Shown: positions 62,255 through 64,000 of the stretch, one piece after another | Position numbering within the stretch: the first letter of the stretch is position 1 | Layout of the letters: the number at the start of each line of letters is the position of its first letter | Assembly: GCA_964498065.1 (NCBI GenBank) | Contig: CAZCFZ010000010.1 | Span: forward strand, 21,353 to 85,352 | Length of the DNA stretch: 64,000 nt | Direction of reading: 5' to 3' | From: FEN-1297 sp964498065 | Lineage (GTDB): Bacteria > Bacteroidota > Ignavibacteria > Ignavibacteriales > Ignavibacteriaceae | Translations under genes and position numbers: made by a program | The notes under the pieces: model-generated | Told to the model about the DNA's origin: nothing | What the model saw: the letters and a program-made list of their open reading frames with translations, nothing else | Database searches by the model: none

Positions 62255-64000
62255 ATGAGTGTTATGATTAAAAAGGTTATTGCAATTACTCTATTTTCAC
62301 TTTTTGTTTTTGCAGCAGTAATATTTGCACAATCCAAAGATGTCGATTTCCTAAAACAATTAAATAACATCACAGACACTCATCAAAAAATAGATTCGCT
62401 AAAAGAATTTTTAAAAGAATTCCCTGAAAGCCAGTATGCCATAAGAGTAAGATATGAATTGTTTTCCAGCTATTTGGAAATAGATCAAACCGATTCCGCA
62501 TTAAATTATGCCGACCAATTTTTAAAACAAATTCCGTCGATGGGGCGATATAACGGCTATAATGATATTGCCTATACTTTAGCACTAAAAAAGGTAGGGC
62601 TCGATTCGGCCAAAGTATATGCGGAAAGAGCCGTAGAGACAGCCCGAACATGGAAAATGAAAAACATAGGAATGTTTCTGGATACTCAGGCGCTTGTAAT
62701 GTTTGATTTAGGTAAAACCGATTCTGCATTGGTATTGGAAAAAGAAGCAATAATAGGTCATGAAGATGATCCTGCATATTTAAATAGTCTTGCAACTTAT
62801 GAAGGTGCTTCGGGTAAAATATCCGATGCAATTAAAACTGCGGCCAAGGCAATAATTTTGGGCAACACGGATGAGTCTTTGACAAATTTTAACAAATGGG
62901 TTAAAAAAGAAAAGCCGGGTAAAGAAGGTGAAAAAAAATTAAAAGAAGAAATAGCAAAGAATACACTTAAAGAATATTTTTCATATTCGAAAAACGAAGA
63001 TAAGTTAAAAAGTCATTCAGTCGCAGCAGCTTTTTTAGCTAATATCGGAGTCAATTTGCCGGAAGCATATAAATGGGCAAAAGAGGCAGTTGCATCAAAA
63101 AATTTATCTCTTGAAGATAAAGTACTTTATACCAGAAATTATGCAATTGTATTAAACGCTGAAGGTAAATCGGAAGAAGCGTTAAAAAAGCTCGAGTCCG
63201 TCAAAAATTTAGCTGATCCGTGGGATTCCGATTTCTGGTACACATTGGGAAAATTATATGAAAAAGTAGGCAATAACAAAAAAGCTCTTGATGCTTATAT
63301 TTCAGGATCAATAGCCTACCAGATCCCTAAGGTTATGAAAGCACTAATGGATTTGGGAAATAAAGAAGGATTATCGGAGAAGGAAATAACCGAAGCTATT
63401 AGTAAAAAGCAGACGGAGCTGGCTGATTTTAAACCGGGTCATTATAAAGAGGAAAAAAGCTCCAAAGGAAAGACAGTTCTAGCAGAACTTTTTACAGGTG
63501 CCGAATGTCCTCCCTGTGCAGGTGCGGACTTTGCATTTGATGCCTTGTCGGATTATTATCCTAGAAATGTATTTACAATTTTAGAATATCATGTGCATAT
63601 CCCGGCCCCGGACCCGATGACTAATCCTGATTCATTTAAACGTTATTTGTATTATGGAGGAAATTTCGGTACTCCGACGGTTATTATTGAAGGAAAAGAA
63701 AAAATCACAGGAGGCGGCCCAAAATATTTAGCAGCAAATCGTTTTAACGTGTATAAATATGCTGCCGAGAAGTATTTAAATCAAAAACCGGAAGTTCAAA
63801 TATCAGGTTCCGCAAGTAATAAAAATGATAAGATTAACATAAACTTAAAAATTAAAGGAAACTCAAAACTCAATAAGAGCGAATCGTTACATGTTGCTCT
63901 TGTGGAAAAAACTTTAAATTATCCGGGAGGTAACGGAGTTACAAAAAATATTTTTGTTGTTAGGCATTTAATTAATGGATCGGACGGAGTTCCATTAAAG
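62255..64000 (+). CDS. Secreted TPR-thioredoxin-like protein (3' end outside window)
   Basis: The frame is open for 582 codons to the window edge. The start follows ACGGAGAAA at a good distance. Residues 4-25 form a signal peptide ending FAAVIFAQ. A long helical repeat region (about 30-395) contains SPLIT-like TPR helices (for example YTLGKLYEKVGNNKKALDAY). A thioredoxin-like domain follows with redox motif CPPC at 418-421 and the cis-proline loop GTPTV at 472-476. It is probably an envelope thiol oxidoreductase or a TlpA/DsbD-linked protein. The end of the protein is not visible, so a sorting domain cannot be excluded. Confidence 0.8.
   Translation, partial: MSVMIKKVIAITLFSLFVFAAVIFAQSKDVDFLKQLNNITDTHQKIDSLKEFLKEFPESQYAIRVRYELFSSYLEIDQTDSALNYADQFLKQIPSMGRYNGYNDIAYTLALKKVGLDSAKVYAERAVETARTWKMKNIGMFLDTQALVMFDLGKTDSALVLEKEAIIGHEDDPAYLNSLATYEGASGKISDAIKTAAKAIILGNTDESLTNFNKWVKKEKPGKEGEKKLKEEIAKNTLKEYFSYSKNEDKLKSHSVAAAFLANIGVNLPEAYKWAKEAVASKNLSLEDKVLYTRNYAIVLNAEGKSEEALKKLESVKNLADPWDSDFWYTLGKLYEKVGNNKKALDAYISGSIAYQIPKVMKALMDLGNKEGLSEKEITEAISKKQTELADFKPGHYKEEKSSKGKTVLAELFTGAECPPCAGADFAFDALSDYYPRNVFTILEYHVHIPAPDPMTNPDSFKRYLYYGGNFGTPTVIIEGKEKITGGGPKYLAANRFNVYKYAAEKYLNQKPEVQISGSASNKNDKININLKIKGNSKLNKSESLHVALVEKTLNYPGGNGVTKNIFVVRHLINGSDGVPLK

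Noticed and set aside
62152..62831. Minus-strand frames of 75 and 153 codons
   Set aside because: They are antisense to the TPR-thioredoxin gene, which has a start, signal peptide and long open frame to the window edge.
1..64000. tRNA, rRNA, CRISPR arrays, prophage or complete insertion sequences
   Set aside because: No cloverleaf-like sequence, regular direct repeats with spacers, transposase or phage gene was found on reading all gaps.

Overview
The window is an AT-rich, gene-dense bacterial chromosome segment. It most resembles Ignavibacteriota or a neighbouring branch of the Bacteroidota/Chlorobiota group. The evidence is a secreted BNR-repeat protein ending in a type IX secretion sorting domain with the YPNPFNPST motif, a PorW/SprE-like TPR lipoprotein, families typical of that group (DUF4837, DUF2723, DUF6249), and two promoters of the form TTG-N20-TAnnTTTG. 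No tRNA, rRNA, CRISPR array, prophage or intact insertion sequence was seen.

Layout. 1-1800: the tail of an MscS channel gene, then a split HipA toxin-antitoxin operon (hipB-hipS-hipT) with three evenly spaced operator-like palindromes. 1809-13483: a fatty-acid beta-oxidation operon (fadD, a fused hydroxyacyl-CoA dehydrogenase/hydratase, thiolase, acyl-CoA dehydrogenase, SDR reductase, thioesterase, exonuclease). It diverges from an ScfR-type regulator and is followed by a second thioesterase. 13656-19848: threonine aldolase; lnt-dedA-ispF-acylphosphatase-EamA; era. 20034-21763: an ECF sigma/anti-sigma pair divergent from a small DUF6249 membrane protein; three copies of one promoter motif lie between them. 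21894-27821: trxB; a queG-Rieske-MBL operon; two tandem Alvin-type ferredoxins; lemA with a TPM-domain partner. 28001-31312: an acyl-CoA dehydrogenase overlapping a secreted YidD-like protein and two paralogous envelope proteins of unknown function. 31543-33876: rlmN, a SpoU methyltransferase and a Schlafen AlbA-type regulator. 34259-43687: secA-glnB-TPR lipoprotein, the type IX cargo protein and a small lipoprotein. 43794-48572: glnE and a DUF2723 membrane protein. 48595-57269: a compact run greA-ribD-ribE-tilS-hpt-ftsH-lipid kinase-DUF4837, with a small tail-anchored protein upstream. 57585-62067: a TIGR01777 epimerase converging on a nucleotidyltransferase-metK-ahcY operon. 62255-64000: the start of a secreted TPR-thioredoxin protein that runs off the window.

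How the genes work together. The fad genes give a complete oxidation cycle, probably controlled by the adjacent ScfR regulator through a 14-bp perfect palindrome. GlnB and GlnE belong to the same nitrogen-signalling pathway. MetK and AhcY form most of the SAM cycle. SecA, FtsH, Lnt, the YidD-like protein, the PorW-like lipoprotein and the thioredoxin-like protein all act on envelope biogenesis. Three mosaic palindromic repeats and two small repeat relics lie between genes and look like dispersed non-autonomous elements.

The best candidates for something undescribed are the YidD-like/paralogue trio (28001-30177), the three-promoter ECF sigma regulon (21133-21377), and the evenly spaced three-operator array of the HipBST-like module (1633-1791).
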